Of a DNA stretch of 33,308 nucleotides, positions 8,233-16,695 are shown piece after piece (the first letter of the stretch is position 1; the number at the start of each line of letters is the position of its first letter). The translations under genes and the position numbers were made by a program. Source of the stretch: Deltaproteobacteria bacterium (lineage in GTDB: Bacteria; Myxococcota_A; Polyangia; Polyangiales; Polyangiaceae). The notes under the pieces are model-generated. The model was not told the DNA's origin. It made no database searches and saw only the letters and a list, made by a program, of their open reading frames with translations. Location of the stretch: the NCBI GenBank assembly GCA_003235365.1, contig QJWJ01000108.1, positions 1 through 33,308 of the forward strand. Direction: 5' to 3'.

Positions 8233-8413
8233 GAGCATTCGAGTGCTCAAGGTTGGCCCACGATCCGGTTGAGCATTCGAATGCTCAGAATTTGTTTGGC
8301 CTCAAATCCAATCGAGCATTCGATTGCTCGAAAGTGAAGGGCTTCATCGAAGATCGAGCATTCGATTGCTTGGATTTCGTCAGCCGGGAGCCTGATCGAG
8401 CATTCGATTGCTC
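8233..8413. repeat. Five-copy array of a 16 bp near-palindrome, ~42 bp period
   Basis: GAGCATTCGANTGCTC, or a single-base variant, starts at 8233, 8271, 8314, 8356 and 8398. The spacings are 38, 43, 42 and 42 bp, close to four helical turns. Copies 3 to 5 share the longer core ATCGAGCATTCGATTGCT. The spacer sequences are unrelated to each other. Four copies are in one reading frame (RAFDC or RAFEC) but the second is not, so the constraint is on the DNA. It ends 145 bp before the gene at 8559. It is probably an array of cooperative binding sites; see the findings. Confidence 0.75.
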
Positions 8414-8558
8414 GAGTCTCTGTGCAGCCGGTGCGGATCAACGTATTGGAGAGTTCGACTACCAGTAGTTTCTCCGCAACGGCTTGGGGGCGGGACCGAT
8501 AGCGTGGTCAGTCGCCACGGGGCTCGCATCGTCGCCCCTGGCACGCAAGGAGTCCGTC

Positions 8559-9482
8559 ATGTCGCGATTCGCTCGATCCACAGCTCTCCTTTCAGTCATC
8601 GTGTCGAATTGCTCCGCCTGTGAGCACGACGACAGGTGCCAACTCACCGCAACCTGCCCCCCCGAAGACGATGCGGGTGCTGACGCTCGACCGACACCCA
8701 AGCCGTCCCCCAGGGAGGTCGCTTCGTTGCCAGCCGCGAGCACCACGGATCCCGAGGATGCTCCAACGGTCGAGGCGGGCGCTCTCGGGAGGCTACCACT
8801 GGGTTCAGCGCCGGGATCCGGCGCGACCGCCACGACGAAGCCTGTCGCCCCCGTTGCGGATGCGGGCACGTGCTCGGACTGCGACGCCACGGCTACATTG
8901 GATGGCTCCTCGGAAGTCGATTCGAAGCCTCTCGACACCAGCTTTACCGACTCGGGCACATCGGTTGCCGCGTTCGAAGAGTTGGGGGCTCCCTGCACGT
9001 CGGACGCACAATGCGAGAGCGACCACTGCGCCACCACGGCCGATGGAGCCTCAATCTGCTGTGACACGGCTTGCCGCGGGATCTGTGAGGCTTGCAGCGC
9101 GACAGGCTCGTGCAGCGACGTGCCGTTGCTGGACAGCCGGTGCACCGCCGTTCAGTGCGATGAACCAGAGCCGTGTTTCGTCGTGCCTCCGACTTCGCCA
9201 GCGAACCAATGCTCAGGATTTGGCCAATGCTTGACCGCGACGGAGTACTGCGTTCCGACCCCCGACGAGGGCGCTAACTGTGGCAGCGGGCTCGTCTGCG
9301 ACGCTCAGGGCAAATGCGGGAAGGTTTGTAGCCATCCGCTGGTCTTCTGTGGCGGCGAGTGCATCCTGACAATCTCTAGCCACGAGTTTTGCGGGGCTGA
9401 TGATCAGTGCCAAGGGGGTTCCGTGTGCGGGGCGGAGGAGATGTGCATTGGGGGGAACTGCGAGCCACGACGCGAGAAGTGA
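8559..9482 (+). CDS. Cys-rich lipoprotein
   Basis: A 307-residue exported protein starting at an ATG with a clear AAGGAG ribosome site (8547-8552). The N-terminus (MSRFARSTALLSVIVSNC) is a lipoprotein-like signal; the lipidated residue may be the Cys of VSNC or the one in CSAC three residues on. Residues 25-140 form a disordered Pro-, Thr- and Asp-rich tether. From about 146 to the end the protein is Cys-rich. It opens with PCTSDAQCESDHC and then CCDTACRGICEAC, a module common in myxobacterial surface proteins, followed by CVPTPDEGANC- and CGGECILTISSHEFCG-type segments. It is convergent with the long minus-strand lipoprotein gene and is preceded by the palindrome array. No catalytic motif is visible; a cell-surface binding role is inferred. 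Confidence 0.82.
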   Translation: MSRFARSTALLSVIVSNCSACEHDDRCQLTATCPPEDDAGADARPTPKPSPREVASLPAASTTDPEDAPTVEAGALGRLPLGSAPGSGATATTKPVAPVADAGTCSDCDATATLDGSSEVDSKPLDTSFTDSGTSVAAFEELGAPCTSDAQCESDHCATTADGASICCDTACRGICEACSATGSCSDVPLLDSRCTAVQCDEPEPCFVVPPTSPANQCSGFGQCLTATEYCVPTPDEGANCGSGLVCDAQGKCGKVCSHPLVFCGGECILTISSHEFCGADDQCQGGSVCGAEEMCIGGNCEPRREK

Positions 9483-9577
9483 GTCCTGTTTGACCATGAT
9501 CAGTCGCCCCACCCATGATGGAGACGCAACGAATCCGGCGAGCCTCGCGGCGGGATCCAGTCGCGCGTGTATGAGCT

Positions 9578-12500
9578 TCACTGCGCCCCAAAATCGATCG
9601 GCAGCAGTGCATCCCCCATTTGCCCGGCCGACGTCCCGCGCTCCGTGTTGTCGCCCTGCCCGAGCTGCCCGCCGCTGTTGAGCCCCCAGCACTTGACCGC
9701 GCCGTTGTCTAGCAGCACGCAGCTGTGGTAATCGCCTGTCCAAACCATCAATGCGCTTCGGCCAGCGCCGAGTTCGACCGCCGCGAGATTGTCACCCAGC
9801 TGATTGGAGCCGGTTCCCAGCGAGGCGGTGTGTCCTTGCCCCAACTGCCCACCGTTGTTGAACCCCCAACACTTCACGGTTGCGTCGTCGAGGAGTGCAC
9901 ACGTGTGGCCGAGACCAGCACTGACGGCAATCGCCGTACGTCCACTGCCGAGTTTGATCGCCGGCAATTGGACCCCCATTTCGCCGGCTTCGTCGCCGTG
10001 GTCGTCAGTGTTCTCCTGCCCGAGCTGCCCAACGGAGTTGCGCCCCCAACACTTCACCTCGCCGTTGTCCAGCACCGCACACGAATGGTTCGCACCGATG
10101 CCCAATGCTTTGGCTGTGCGCCCCGTCCCCAGGTCGACCGGGGGCAACGCGTCGCCCATCTCGTTCGGGGCATCACCGCGATTGTCCGTGTTCCCCAATC
10201 CCAGCTGTCCGTAACTATTGGCCCCCCAACACTTCACCGCGCCGTCAGTGAACCGAGCACACGCGTGGCTGTTGCCCACGCCCACTTCTGCGGCAGCGCG
10301 CCCCACTCCCAGATTCACAGGAGTCAAGTCGTCGCCCATCTCATTCGGGCCGTCACCGAGATCGTCGACATTGCCTTTGCCGAGGCAACCGTTGGAGCCC
10401 GCACCCCAACACTTGACGGTGTTGTCGTCGAGCACGACGCAAGTCAGCAGGCCACCAGCGCTGACCCGTTTCGCCGTTCGGCCTGCACCCAGTTGTACGG
10501 TTGGTAACCCGTCCCCCATCTCACCGGCTTCGTCCCCCCGATGTACGGTGTTGCCCAACCCCAAGCGCCCGTTGGCGTTGGCCCCCCAACACTTCACCGA
10601 ACCATCGTTGAGGCGAGCGCACGTATGGCTCGTGCCAGCGCTGACCTCGATGACCGAGCGACCGGTGCCAAGACTCACACGGGGAAGGTTATCACCCATC
10701 TCGTTTGGACCATCCCCACGACTGTTCGTGTCGCCCAGCCCCAGCTTTCCAAACGAACCCTGCCCCCAACATTTCAACGTCGCGTCATCCAACACGGCAC
10801 AACCGTGCTGGGAACCGGTCGCGACCGAGGCCGCGAGGTGCTCGACTTCACACGCCATCGAGCAGCCATCCCCAGCCCTACTGTTGCCGTCGTCACATTG
10901 CTCGCCTGGGCCAACATAGCCGTCTCCGCACACGGGCAGTAGGCATCCGGCTGTGCACCCATCCTGATTGTCGGTGTTGCCGTCATCACACTCCTCACCG
11001 GGCCCGACGACACCATCGCCGCACTTGGCGGTCATGCAGGTCGCAGTGCACGCATCCGTGTCAATGGAATTGCCGTCATCGCACTGTTCCGCGGGCCCCA
11101 CGATCCCATCTCCGCACCGGGCCGCCACGCAGGCGCCGGTGCAGCTATCGGTGTTGGTGGTGTTCCCATCGTCACACTCCTCACCGGGACCGACTATCCC
11201 GTCTCCACACTTGGCCACCAGGCACGAGACCGTGCAAAAGTCGTCGTTGATCGTGTTGCCGTCGTCACACTCTTCTTCGAGGCTGACGATGCCATCACCG
11301 CACGTCGAGGTCGTGCACGCAGTCGTGCACTCGTCGTCGTTACTGAGGTTCCCGTCATCGCACTCCTCCGCGGGGCCAACGACCCCATCACCACAGACGG
11401 CCCACTTGCAGGCGTTCGTGCACTCGTCGGTGCTGTCGGTGTTGCCGTCGTCGCACTCCTCTGACGAACCGACCAGGCCGTCACCGCAGCCACTGATTGC
11501 ACACGTGTCCGTGCAACCATCGTCGTTGATGGTGTTGCCATCGTCACACGCCTCACCCGGCCCCAGAATGCCGTCGCCGCACTTGGCAAGCCGGCAAGAC
11601 GCCGTGCAAGCGTCGCCGTCGAACGAGTTGCCATCATCGCACTCCTCCCCGAGGTCGACCTGGCCGTCGCCACACTGGGGCACGCCACATTCCGAGGTGC
11701 AGACGGGCTCTAGCGGAGGTCCATCGTCGCACTCCCCCGCGTCAACGGCCGAACTGCAGGGTGGCAGCGTACAGTTGGAGGTGCAACCGTCAGTGTCGTC
11801 CGCGTTGCCATCGTCGCAGTGTTCTCCGGGGCCGACGAATCCGTCACCGCAACGTGCGTGTTGGCACAGCGACGTGCACTCGTCGGTGTCGACATCGTTT
11901 GCATCGTCGCATTGCTCGGGCGGTTGCACTTTACCGTCGCCACATTCGGGCAGCGCACAGGCAGCACCGATCGAAGTTTCGACACAGCGACCAACACACG
12001 GCTCGTCGCTCAACGACGTCAAATCTGGGTCGCACACCATGCGCACGTCGCCCTTGCAGAAGCTTTCGCCTGGTCGACGCACCTGGCAACCCGTCGCAAC
12101 CGCAACACATCTGCCGATTTGCCGATCGCAGTTCTCCCCCAAACCGCACACGCCATTGGATGCCCACGAGCCTCGGCGACAAATCAACAGTTGGTCTTGA
12201 GCAGCACCAGCGCACGCCAACAATCCCGGTCTGTCACACGGCTCGTTCAACGTGCCCAGCCCGGACGTCTTCACCTCGCCGTCAGCGTGACCCGTCCCAG
12301 CGGCGACTTCGTCAGTGGTTGATTCGGGGCCATCATCGGCGTCCGAACCCATCGCGGGTCCTTCATCCGATCTCGAGCGCGTGTCGAGCACAGAGGGGCT
12401 CTCCCCCGCATCCAGCGACGGTCGATGCGCGGGAAGATCCGTCGATGGCTCGCCCGGCTCCCCCGCGTCGGTGATCTTCTCCTGTGAATCGGGAGTTCCA

Positions 12501-12640
12501 GACGCGGACGCAGGGCGCGCGTCTTGCCGCTCATCGCGGGACGCACCGAAGTCCGGGCGTTCGTCGGTGCATCCAACGACGGCAAGCGTCCACACGAACG
12601 CGACGGCGCGACCATGCGCCCAGGCACGGCAATCCCCCAT
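9578..12640 (-). CDS. Giant lipoprotein: 11 EECDDGN-type repeats and a seven-blade RCC1 propeller
   Basis: This protein has about 1020 residues. The chosen ATG at 12640 gives a short signal ending VWTLAVVGC, a plausible lipobox; a GTG at 12679 is an alternative and neither has a strong ribosome site. After a disordered tether (about 25-150) and a Cys-containing linker, residues about 232-590 hold eleven tandem repeats of the form CGDGxVGPGEECDDGNxxxxDxC (the Myxococcus Cys-rich repeat, DUF4215-like). One degenerate unit lacking CGDG lies after the second. Residues about 595-1015 hold seven RCC1-like repeats, each with a HxCAxLxDGxVKCWGxNxxGQLG core, enough to close one seven-bladed propeller. 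Both repeat types are extracellular protein-interaction scaffolds in this phylum. It is convergent with the gene at 8559. The function is unknown; adhesion or prey or partner contact is inferred. Confidence 0.9.
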   Translation of the reverse strand: MGDCRAWAHGRAVAFVWTLAVVGCTDERPDFGASRDERQDARPASASGTPDSQEKITDAGEPGEPSTDLPAHRPSLDAGESPSVLDTRSRSDEGPAMGSDADDGPESTTDEVAAGTGHADGEVKTSGLGTLNEPCDRPGLLACAGAAQDQLLICRRGSWASNGVCGLGENCDRQIGRCVAVATGCQVRRPGESFCKGDVRMVCDPDLTSLSDEPCVGRCVETSIGAACALPECGDGKVQPPEQCDDANDVDTDECTSLCQHARCGDGFVGPGEHCDDGNADDTDGCTSNCTLPPCSSAVDAGECDDGPPLEPVCTSECGVPQCGDGQVDLGEECDDGNSFDGDACTASCRLAKCGDGILGPGEACDDGNTINDDGCTDTCAISGCGDGLVGSSEECDDGNTDSTDECTNACKWAVCGDGVVGPAEECDDGNLSNDDECTTACTTSTCGDGIVSLEEECDDGNTINDDFCTVSCLVAKCGDGIVGPGEECDDGNTTNTDSCTGACVAARCGDGIVGPAEQCDDGNSIDTDACTATCMTAKCGDGVVGPGEECDDGNTDNQDGCTAGCLLPVCGDGYVGPGEQCDDGNSRAGDGCSMACEVEHLAASVATGSQHGCAVLDDATLKCWGQGSFGKLGLGDTNSRGDGPNEMGDNLPRVSLGTGRSVIEVSAGTSHTCARLNDGSVKCWGANANGRLGLGNTVHRGDEAGEMGDGLPTVQLGAGRTAKRVSAGGLLTCVVLDDNTVKCWGAGSNGCLGKGNVDDLGDGPNEMGDDLTPVNLGVGRAAAEVGVGNSHACARFTDGAVKCWGANSYGQLGLGNTDNRGDAPNEMGDALPPVDLGTGRTAKALGIGANHSCAVLDNGEVKCWGRNSVGQLGQENTDDHGDEAGEMGVQLPAIKLGSGRTAIAVSAGLGHTCALLDDATVKCWGFNNGGQLGQGHTASLGTGSNQLGDNLAAVELGAGRSALMVWTGDYHSCVLLDNGAVKCWGLNSGGQLGQGDNTERGTSAGQMGDALLPIDFGAQ

Positions 12641-12918
12641 GCGGCAATGGTACCACGCACGCCCACCTGCCCCGGCCACGACGCGGCGTTGTCGACACGA
12701 ACACGGACGGCCGAGGTAGCGGTCTCTGAACTCGCCCGAAAATACTGGAACGCCTTTCGCGTCGCGACAACGTCACTGGACGCTCGCGGGAACCCCGGTG
12801 CGATGGCGCCACGCGTCGTCGGGCCCAAGGACGAAAGCGGCGACTCGCAGGCATCGAGCCGCATGCGCACGAGGCGATTCGGCGCACATCGAAGCGGGGC
12901 GTTTCAGCGCTCAGAACC

Positions 12919-12935
12919 GTTCCGCATTACGGAAC
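12919..12935. promoter_or_regulatory. Probable IclR-family operator 1 (GTTCCGCATTACGGAAC)
   Basis: This inverted repeat of TTCCG and CGGAA around a 5 bp centre lies 163 bp upstream of the iclR-family start. The TTCC-N7-GGAA geometry is typical of IclR-family boxes. A weaker copy with the same N7 spacing and one mismatch (TTCCATGGTTCGGAG) lies at 12983-12997. Confidence 0.6.
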
Positions 12936-13073
12936 ACGACTCCAGGGTTCGAAACGCCGCAAAGTGCCCGCAGCGCCAGCATTTCCATGGTTCGGAGCGC
13001 TTAGGACTCGATTGTCTGGGAAAGAATGGTCTGGACACAACGGGTACGGCCTGCTGTCCTCGGACGCTCCACG

Positions 13074-13088
13074 TTCCAGATTGTGGAA
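13074..13088. promoter_or_regulatory. Probable IclR-family operator 2, overlapping the ribosome site
   Basis: TTCCAGATTGTGGAA has the same TTCC-N7-GGAA form as the site at 12919-12935 and shares its central ATT. Its right half overlaps the GGAAAG ribosome site of the regulator gene, so binding here should repress the regulator and the coupled aminotransferase. Autoregulation is inferred. Confidence 0.6.
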
Positions 13089-13097
13089 AGAATCACC

Positions 13098-13829
13098 GTG
13101 CAGTCCGTTCACAAAGCCATCGACTTGATGCTGTTCGTCGCGGGCAGATCTGGACCCGTCGGCGTCACGGAAGTCGCCGAGCACCTGCACTTGCCCAAGA
13201 CGAGCGCACATCGTTTGCTCCAGGCGCTGACCCATCGCAATCTGCTCGAGCACACCCGTACCGGGCGTTACGAACCCGGCTTGGGCATGTTGCTGCTCAA
13301 CCCGTCCGGGCTCAACGCCTCGCCTCTGATCCGCACCGCCGATCCAGCGCTGCGCACGCTGGCCGCGACACTGGGTGAGACCTTTTTCTTGGTGATGCGC
13401 CGTGGGGACGAGCTGGTCGTCGTGCACAAAGCCGAAGGCTCGGGCTTCCTGCGGGCGTCGCCCAGCGTGGGAGCGACCATACCGTTACACGCGACGGCTG
13501 CTGGGCGCATCTACCTCGCCTTCGCAGCGGATGTGCGAGCACCGGAGCCTTTCCACGTCTACACCCGTCACACACCGACCAACGCCGCGCGCTTGCAACG
13601 CCTCGTCGAACAAGCCCACCGCGATCAATGCGCGGTCAGTGTCGACGAGTGGCAGGAGGGGTTGTCGGCCGTCGCCGCACCCATCTTGTGTCGGGGACGC
13701 CTGCTCGCCGCCGTGACCGTCGCTTGCGCCAGCGTGCGTTTCCGTCAACTCGGTGAACGTCAATTGACGTCCGCCATCTGGAACGTGGCCAAGTCGCTGT
13801 CGGCGACACTCGAAGGAACACAATCATGA
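13098..13829 (+). CDS. IclR-family transcriptional regulator
   Basis: This 243-residue protein starts at a GTG with GGAAAG 8 bases upstream; the sequence (M)QSVHKAIDLMLF is the usual IclR N-terminus, so the longer open frame upstream is not used. A winged HTH covers about 1-60 (VTEVAEHLHLPKTSAHRLLQAL is the helix-turn-helix, and GRYEPG the wing end). The C-terminal effector-binding domain has the family landmarks HATAAGRIYLA and a VSVDEWQEGLSAVAAPI stretch, the latter matching the usual GYAxDxEExxxGxxxxAxPI signature. The stop overlaps the ATG of the aminotransferase gene (ATGA), so the regulator probably controls that enzyme in response to a small organic acid or amino-acid derivative. Three TTCC-N7-GGAR sites upstream support autoregulation. 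The effector cannot be read from sequence. Confidence 0.92.
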   Translation: MQSVHKAIDLMLFVAGRSGPVGVTEVAEHLHLPKTSAHRLLQALTHRNLLEHTRTGRYEPGLGMLLLNPSGLNASPLIRTADPALRTLAATLGETFFLVMRRGDELVVVHKAEGSGFLRASPSVGATIPLHATAAGRIYLAFAADVRAPEPFHVYTRHTPTNAARLQRLVEQAHRDQCAVSVDEWQEGLSAVAAPILCRGRLLAAVTVACASVRFRQLGERQLTSAIWNVAKSLSATLEGTQS

Positions 13830-14728
13830 AGATCTGGCAGAACGGCTCCGTCCTCGAACCTGAACAAGCTGTCGTTTCGGTGATGGACCACGGCTTGTTG
13901 TATGGAGACGGGGTATTCGAGGGCATTCGCATCGTCGATGGCAAGGTCGTCGATCTCGATCTGCACCTGCAGCGGCTGGCGTTTTCCGCTCGCGCGGTGT
14001 ACCTCGGCTTGCCGTTCTCTCATGCCGAGCTGGCGCGCATCGTATTGGACACAGCTGCGGCTCACGGCCAAGCGGAAGCCTACGCCAGGCTGCTCGTGAC
14101 CCGGGGCGTGGGCAAACTCGGGATCGACATCAGCAATTGTGAGAGCCCACAGGTGATCTGCATCGTCGACGCGATCAACTTGTACGGCAGCGGCGTCGGT
14201 GCAGGCGTCCGACTGATCACCGCCAGTTGGCGCAGACCCGACCCAGACGTGCTCGATACTCGCGTGAAATCGCTGAACTACCTCAACAGCGTGATCAACA
14301 AACACGAAGCCAAACAGCGTGGAGGCGACGAGGCGCTGGTCCTCAACCGGCGAGGCTGCGTCGCCGAGGCGAGCGCGGCCAACATTTTCGTGCGACGCGG
14401 CCAGCAGTTGTTCACGCCACCCGCGACCGATGGTGCCCTCGAAGGCATCACGCGCCGGCGAGTCATGACGCTGGCACCCAGCGTCGGTTTGAGCTGCGAA
14501 GAGCGCACGCTGACCCGACTCGACGTGTTGTGCGCCGACGAAGTATTCCTCACGGGCACGGGTGCCGGTATCGTGCCCGTCGCTTCCCTCGACGGCCAGG
14601 CCATCGCCCACGCTCCGGGTGACGCAACCGTCGAATTGCAGCGAGCCAACACCCAGTACGCGCGACGCCACGGCACTTCTTTCTCGGCATTGGTCGGTGA
14701 AGAGCAGCCCATCGTGAGGTCGGCGTAG
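13826..14728 (+). CDS. Class IV PLP aminotransferase, branched-chain type (IlvE-like)
   Basis: A 300-residue fold-type IV PLP enzyme. The motif GLLYGDGVFEGIR (about 23-35) and the catalytic lysine in VKSLNYLNSVINK (Lys148) are in place, as is the cofactor-binding Glu181 in VAEASAANIFV. LTGTGAGIVPV supplies the phosphate-side loop. The length and the GDGVFEG motif fit branched-chain aminotransferases, which move the amino group between Leu/Ile/Val and 2-oxoglutarate. D-amino-acid aminotransferase and aminodeoxychorismate lyase share this fold and cannot be fully excluded. It is translationally coupled to an IclR-family regulator, unusual for a housekeeping ilvE, which suggests an inducible catabolic role. 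The protein is probably cytoplasmic. Confidence 0.88.
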   Translation: MKIWQNGSVLEPEQAVVSVMDHGLLYGDGVFEGIRIVDGKVVDLDLHLQRLAFSARAVYLGLPFSHAELARIVLDTAAAHGQAEAYARLLVTRGVGKLGIDISNCESPQVICIVDAINLYGSGVGAGVRLITASWRRPDPDVLDTRVKSLNYLNSVINKHEAKQRGGDEALVLNRRGCVAEASAANIFVRRGQQLFTPPATDGALEGITRRRVMTLAPSVGLSCEERTLTRLDVLCADEVFLTGTGAGIVPVASLDGQAIAHAPGDATVELQRANTQYARRHGTSFSALVGEEQPIVRSA

Positions 14729-14842
14729 GAGAGCACAGCAAAGTGCAGGCACGCTGGCGGAGCGCGCTCGCGACGTGAAAAGTTCAGCATTGCAGGGCGG
14801 TCGCGTTAGAACCCCAGCGTGGCGACTCTGAAGCGAGGCAAC

Positions 14843-15529
14843 ATGCCGGTTCTCGTGGCCGGCCTCGGCCTGACGGCGCTGGCCATTTGGCTGCTTGCCG
14901 CGCCCAAACCGGAACTGCCGCAGCGCCCAAAGAGCAGCGAGGTCCCAGCCAGCACACCACCGAGTGGTGCCTCCACGGGGGTCAACGCCGAATCGACGTC
15001 GGGAGTCCAGGCCGAACAAGCCTTGCCAGCGGGGTCGACCCAATCGCCATTTCCGCCGGAGCTCACTTACTCGGGTCCTGCGAAGGACCGGACTCGGGCC
15101 GATGCCCTGCGCGAGGCACTCGTTGCGCTGTACGCCGGTCAGCTCGCGGCACAAGAGCAGGGCGGTGGCGCACCCGGTGCGGCCATGCCGCTACCGACGA
15201 GTGACGGCAATCAAGCGGACGGTCCCCTCGGGCAATACATCGGCCGAGTGATGAACGAGCAGTTCGTGCCATTGGCGGGCAGCTGCTACGAACAGTTGCT
15301 CGAGGCGCAACCCAGCGCTGCCGGCTCGGTCACACTCGAGTTCTCGATCATGGGCGATGAAGCAGTTGGCGGAGTGGTCGTCGATGCCGGGCTCGGAGAC
15401 GGCACGACCTTGGATCAACCCGAATTCGCCACGTGTGTGAAAGAGTCGCTACTTGCGCTGATCTTCGACGCGCCGCCCCGGGGGCACCCGACCGTGAGCG
15501 TCACGCAGAACCTGACGTTCGAGCCTTGA
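14843..15529 (+). CDS. AgmX/PglI C-terminal domain (TonB-like) membrane-anchored protein
   Basis: This protein has 228 residues from the ATG at 14843, which has GAGG just upstream; a GTG at 14819 would add eight residues including Lys and Arg and is an alternative. Residues 1-20 are an uncleaved anchor or signal (VLVAGLGLTALAIWLLAA). A Pro/Ser-rich linker runs to about 75. The C-terminal part (about 130-228) has the AgmX/PglI or TonB-C-like pattern: a conserved CYEQ after a helix, the strand GSVTLEFSIMGDEAVGGVVV, a second Cys in FATCVKESLL and the ending FDAPP. In Myxococcus, AgmX/PglI proteins are tied to gliding motility. A similar periplasm-spanning role is possible but not shown. It is convergent, 6 nt apart, with the next gene. 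Confidence 0.75.
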   Translation: MPVLVAGLGLTALAIWLLAAPKPELPQRPKSSEVPASTPPSGASTGVNAESTSGVQAEQALPAGSTQSPFPPELTYSGPAKDRTRADALREALVALYAGQLAAQEQGGGAPGAAMPLPTSDGNQADGPLGQYIGRVMNEQFVPLAGSCYEQLLEAQPSAAGSVTLEFSIMGDEAVGGVVVDAGLGDGTTLDQPEFATCVKESLLALIFDAPPRGHPTVSVTQNLTFEP

Positions 15530-15535
15530 GCGAGT

Positions 15536-16357
15536 TCAGCGCTTCCGCTTCCGCTTCCGCTTCGCCTTCTTCCGCACCGCCCGCCGCTTTGCCGCCGCGT
15601 TGGCGCGCGCGGGATTGTCGTCAAACAACAACGCGGCACAGGTCTGCCCACCCGCAGTGAGCCAGACCGTTGGCCCGAGCCCGTGGGGAGACGTGCCGAT
15701 CGCCGCGACACGATACTTCCCGACCCGCGCTCCGACACGCTTTGGATATCCCCGGGAGGCAGCCCCTATCCCCACCGTCGCCATGGCACCACCATCCACC
15801 CAGTCCGTGACGATGTAGACGTACACGTCCTCGCAGCGTCGAAGCTCGGCCGGGTCGGGTGGGCGCCAGCCATCCGAAGTTGCTCGCCAGCGGGATGTGG
15901 GTCGCTCACCTCGGGGAACATCCGGATCAGGTGAATCTGCCGAACGCTCCTGGGCGGCGCCGGGACGCAACGCCGACGCGCCGGAGCTCCCCTCGGAATC
16001 CGCTCCCTTTCCAACCTCATGCTCAGCTGTCGACGTGACCCGTTCGGGCCCCAGGGACGGGGCGCTTCGGATTTTTGGCCCGCTGAGGAGCATCGACCAG
16101 TCCATCTCGCCAAGTCGCTGGGTGGCGCCCTGGAGCGATGCGCAGCATTCGCTGATGGCCAAGCCTCCGACGACTCCCACCACCAGGAACGCGGCGACGG
16201 AAAACGCCACTCCGATCCACCTCGCGCTCCGATGGCGAACCGAGTGAGCCCCCGCGGACGCACTGTCGCAGCGGGACGGCGAGGGTAGGACCTGGACGCT
16301 CACCGCGTGGGTCAACTCCAGCGGAGTCGTGGGAGGCAGCCGAGGTTCGCAATTCAT
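15536..16357 (-). CDS. Single-pass membrane protein with possible GspC-like periplasmic domain and basic tail
   Basis: This protein has about 273 residues from the ATG at 16357. The frame stays open to 16615, so a longer N-terminus cannot be excluded, and no ribosome site decides it. A cytoplasmic N-terminus is followed by one transmembrane helix (about 48-68, IGVAFSVAAFLVVGVVGGLAI). A low-complexity linker follows, then a small beta domain at about 170-245: VYVYIVTDWVDGGAMATVG, then KRVGARVGKYRVAAIG and PTVWLTAGGQTC. This order resembles the HR domain of type II secretion GspC, but that is a pattern impression only. The protein ends in a striking Arg/Lys tail, AVRKKAKRKRKRKR, encoded by a short tandem repeat. 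No other secretion gene is nearby. Confidence 0.6.
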   Translation of the reverse strand: MNCEPRLPPTTPLELTHAVSVQVLPSPSRCDSASAGAHSVRHRSARWIGVAFSVAAFLVVGVVGGLAISECCASLQGATQRLGEMDWSMLLSGPKIRSAPSLGPERVTSTAEHEVGKGADSEGSSGASALRPGAAQERSADSPDPDVPRGERPTSRWRATSDGWRPPDPAELRRCEDVYVYIVTDWVDGGAMATVGIGAASRGYPKRVGARVGKYRVAAIGTSPHGLGPTVWLTAGGQTCAALLFDDNPARANAAAKRRAVRKKAKRKRKRKR

Positions 16358-16695
16358 GGGTGTGATCGTACGGCAGTGCCCAAACGGGTCTGCATTGAAA
16401 GGTTCTCCGGCCGCCACGCGGGGACGGCATACGTCTTCAGACGCGAAACTGACGCCGCGGGCACCACGACGACCGCATTCGAACGCCCCGCCACCGTCCA
16501 GCGACGACGCGTAACTACCGCAGTGTTGCAGGGTTTGCCGGCTCTGACCACTTCTGCACGGCCCCCGACTGATCGGAGCGCTGACCAAAGTCGCGCTCAC
16601 GGCGGGCTTCTGCACTGCGATCAGAATTCAATGCAGTCTCAGCACAAACAGCGAACTGCACTTCCGCTCGAACAAGTGTTAATCTATTACAACAA
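16358..16695. other. Intergenic region, 338 bp, no clear feature
   Basis: This lies upstream of the GspC-like gene and downstream of the Stig1-repeat lipoprotein, both on the minus strand. It should hold the promoter of the former. I see no convincing hairpin, repeat or small gene. The first 258 bp could be coding only if the downstream gene starts further upstream. Confidence 0.5.

Larger units (their letters stand above)
7936..8558. other. Structured intergenic region, 623 bp
   Basis: No convincing gene is seen here. A short hairpin (gaccac-agaat-gtggtc, 7989-8005) may end the upstream operon. CTAGACCGGC occurs twice (8157-8166 and 8211-8220), bracketing mutually exclusive hairpins, and is followed by the five-copy near-palindrome array at 8233-8413. 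The last 145 bp before the gene at 8559 should hold its promoter, but no clear -35/-10 pair is evident. Confidence 0.6.
12641..13097. other. Divergent intergenic region with IclR-type operators, 457 bp
   Basis: This region lies between the RCC1 lipoprotein (minus) and the IclR regulator (plus). The half next to the lipoprotein shows nothing recognisable. The half next to the regulator carries three TTCC-N7-GGAR sites, listed separately. Confidence 0.6.

Noticed and set aside
8233..8413. CRISPR array
   Set aside because: The repeats are only 16-20 bp, palindromic, with uneven spacing (38-43 bp), and no cas genes are near.
8202..8468. Small protein with RAFDC repeats
   Set aside because: One of the five palindrome copies is out of frame, and the opposite strand gives an equally repetitive frame (RAIECS), so the repeats are DNA-driven. 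No ribosome site is seen.
10968..12200. 410-codon plus-strand frame opposite the EECDDGN repeats
   Set aside because: The translation is a repeated PSSHSSPGPT pattern, the mirror of the repeats on the other strand.
14760..14769. Palindrome gagcgcgctc as an operator
   Set aside because: It is a short GC palindrome expected by chance at this base composition and lacks any repeat nearby.
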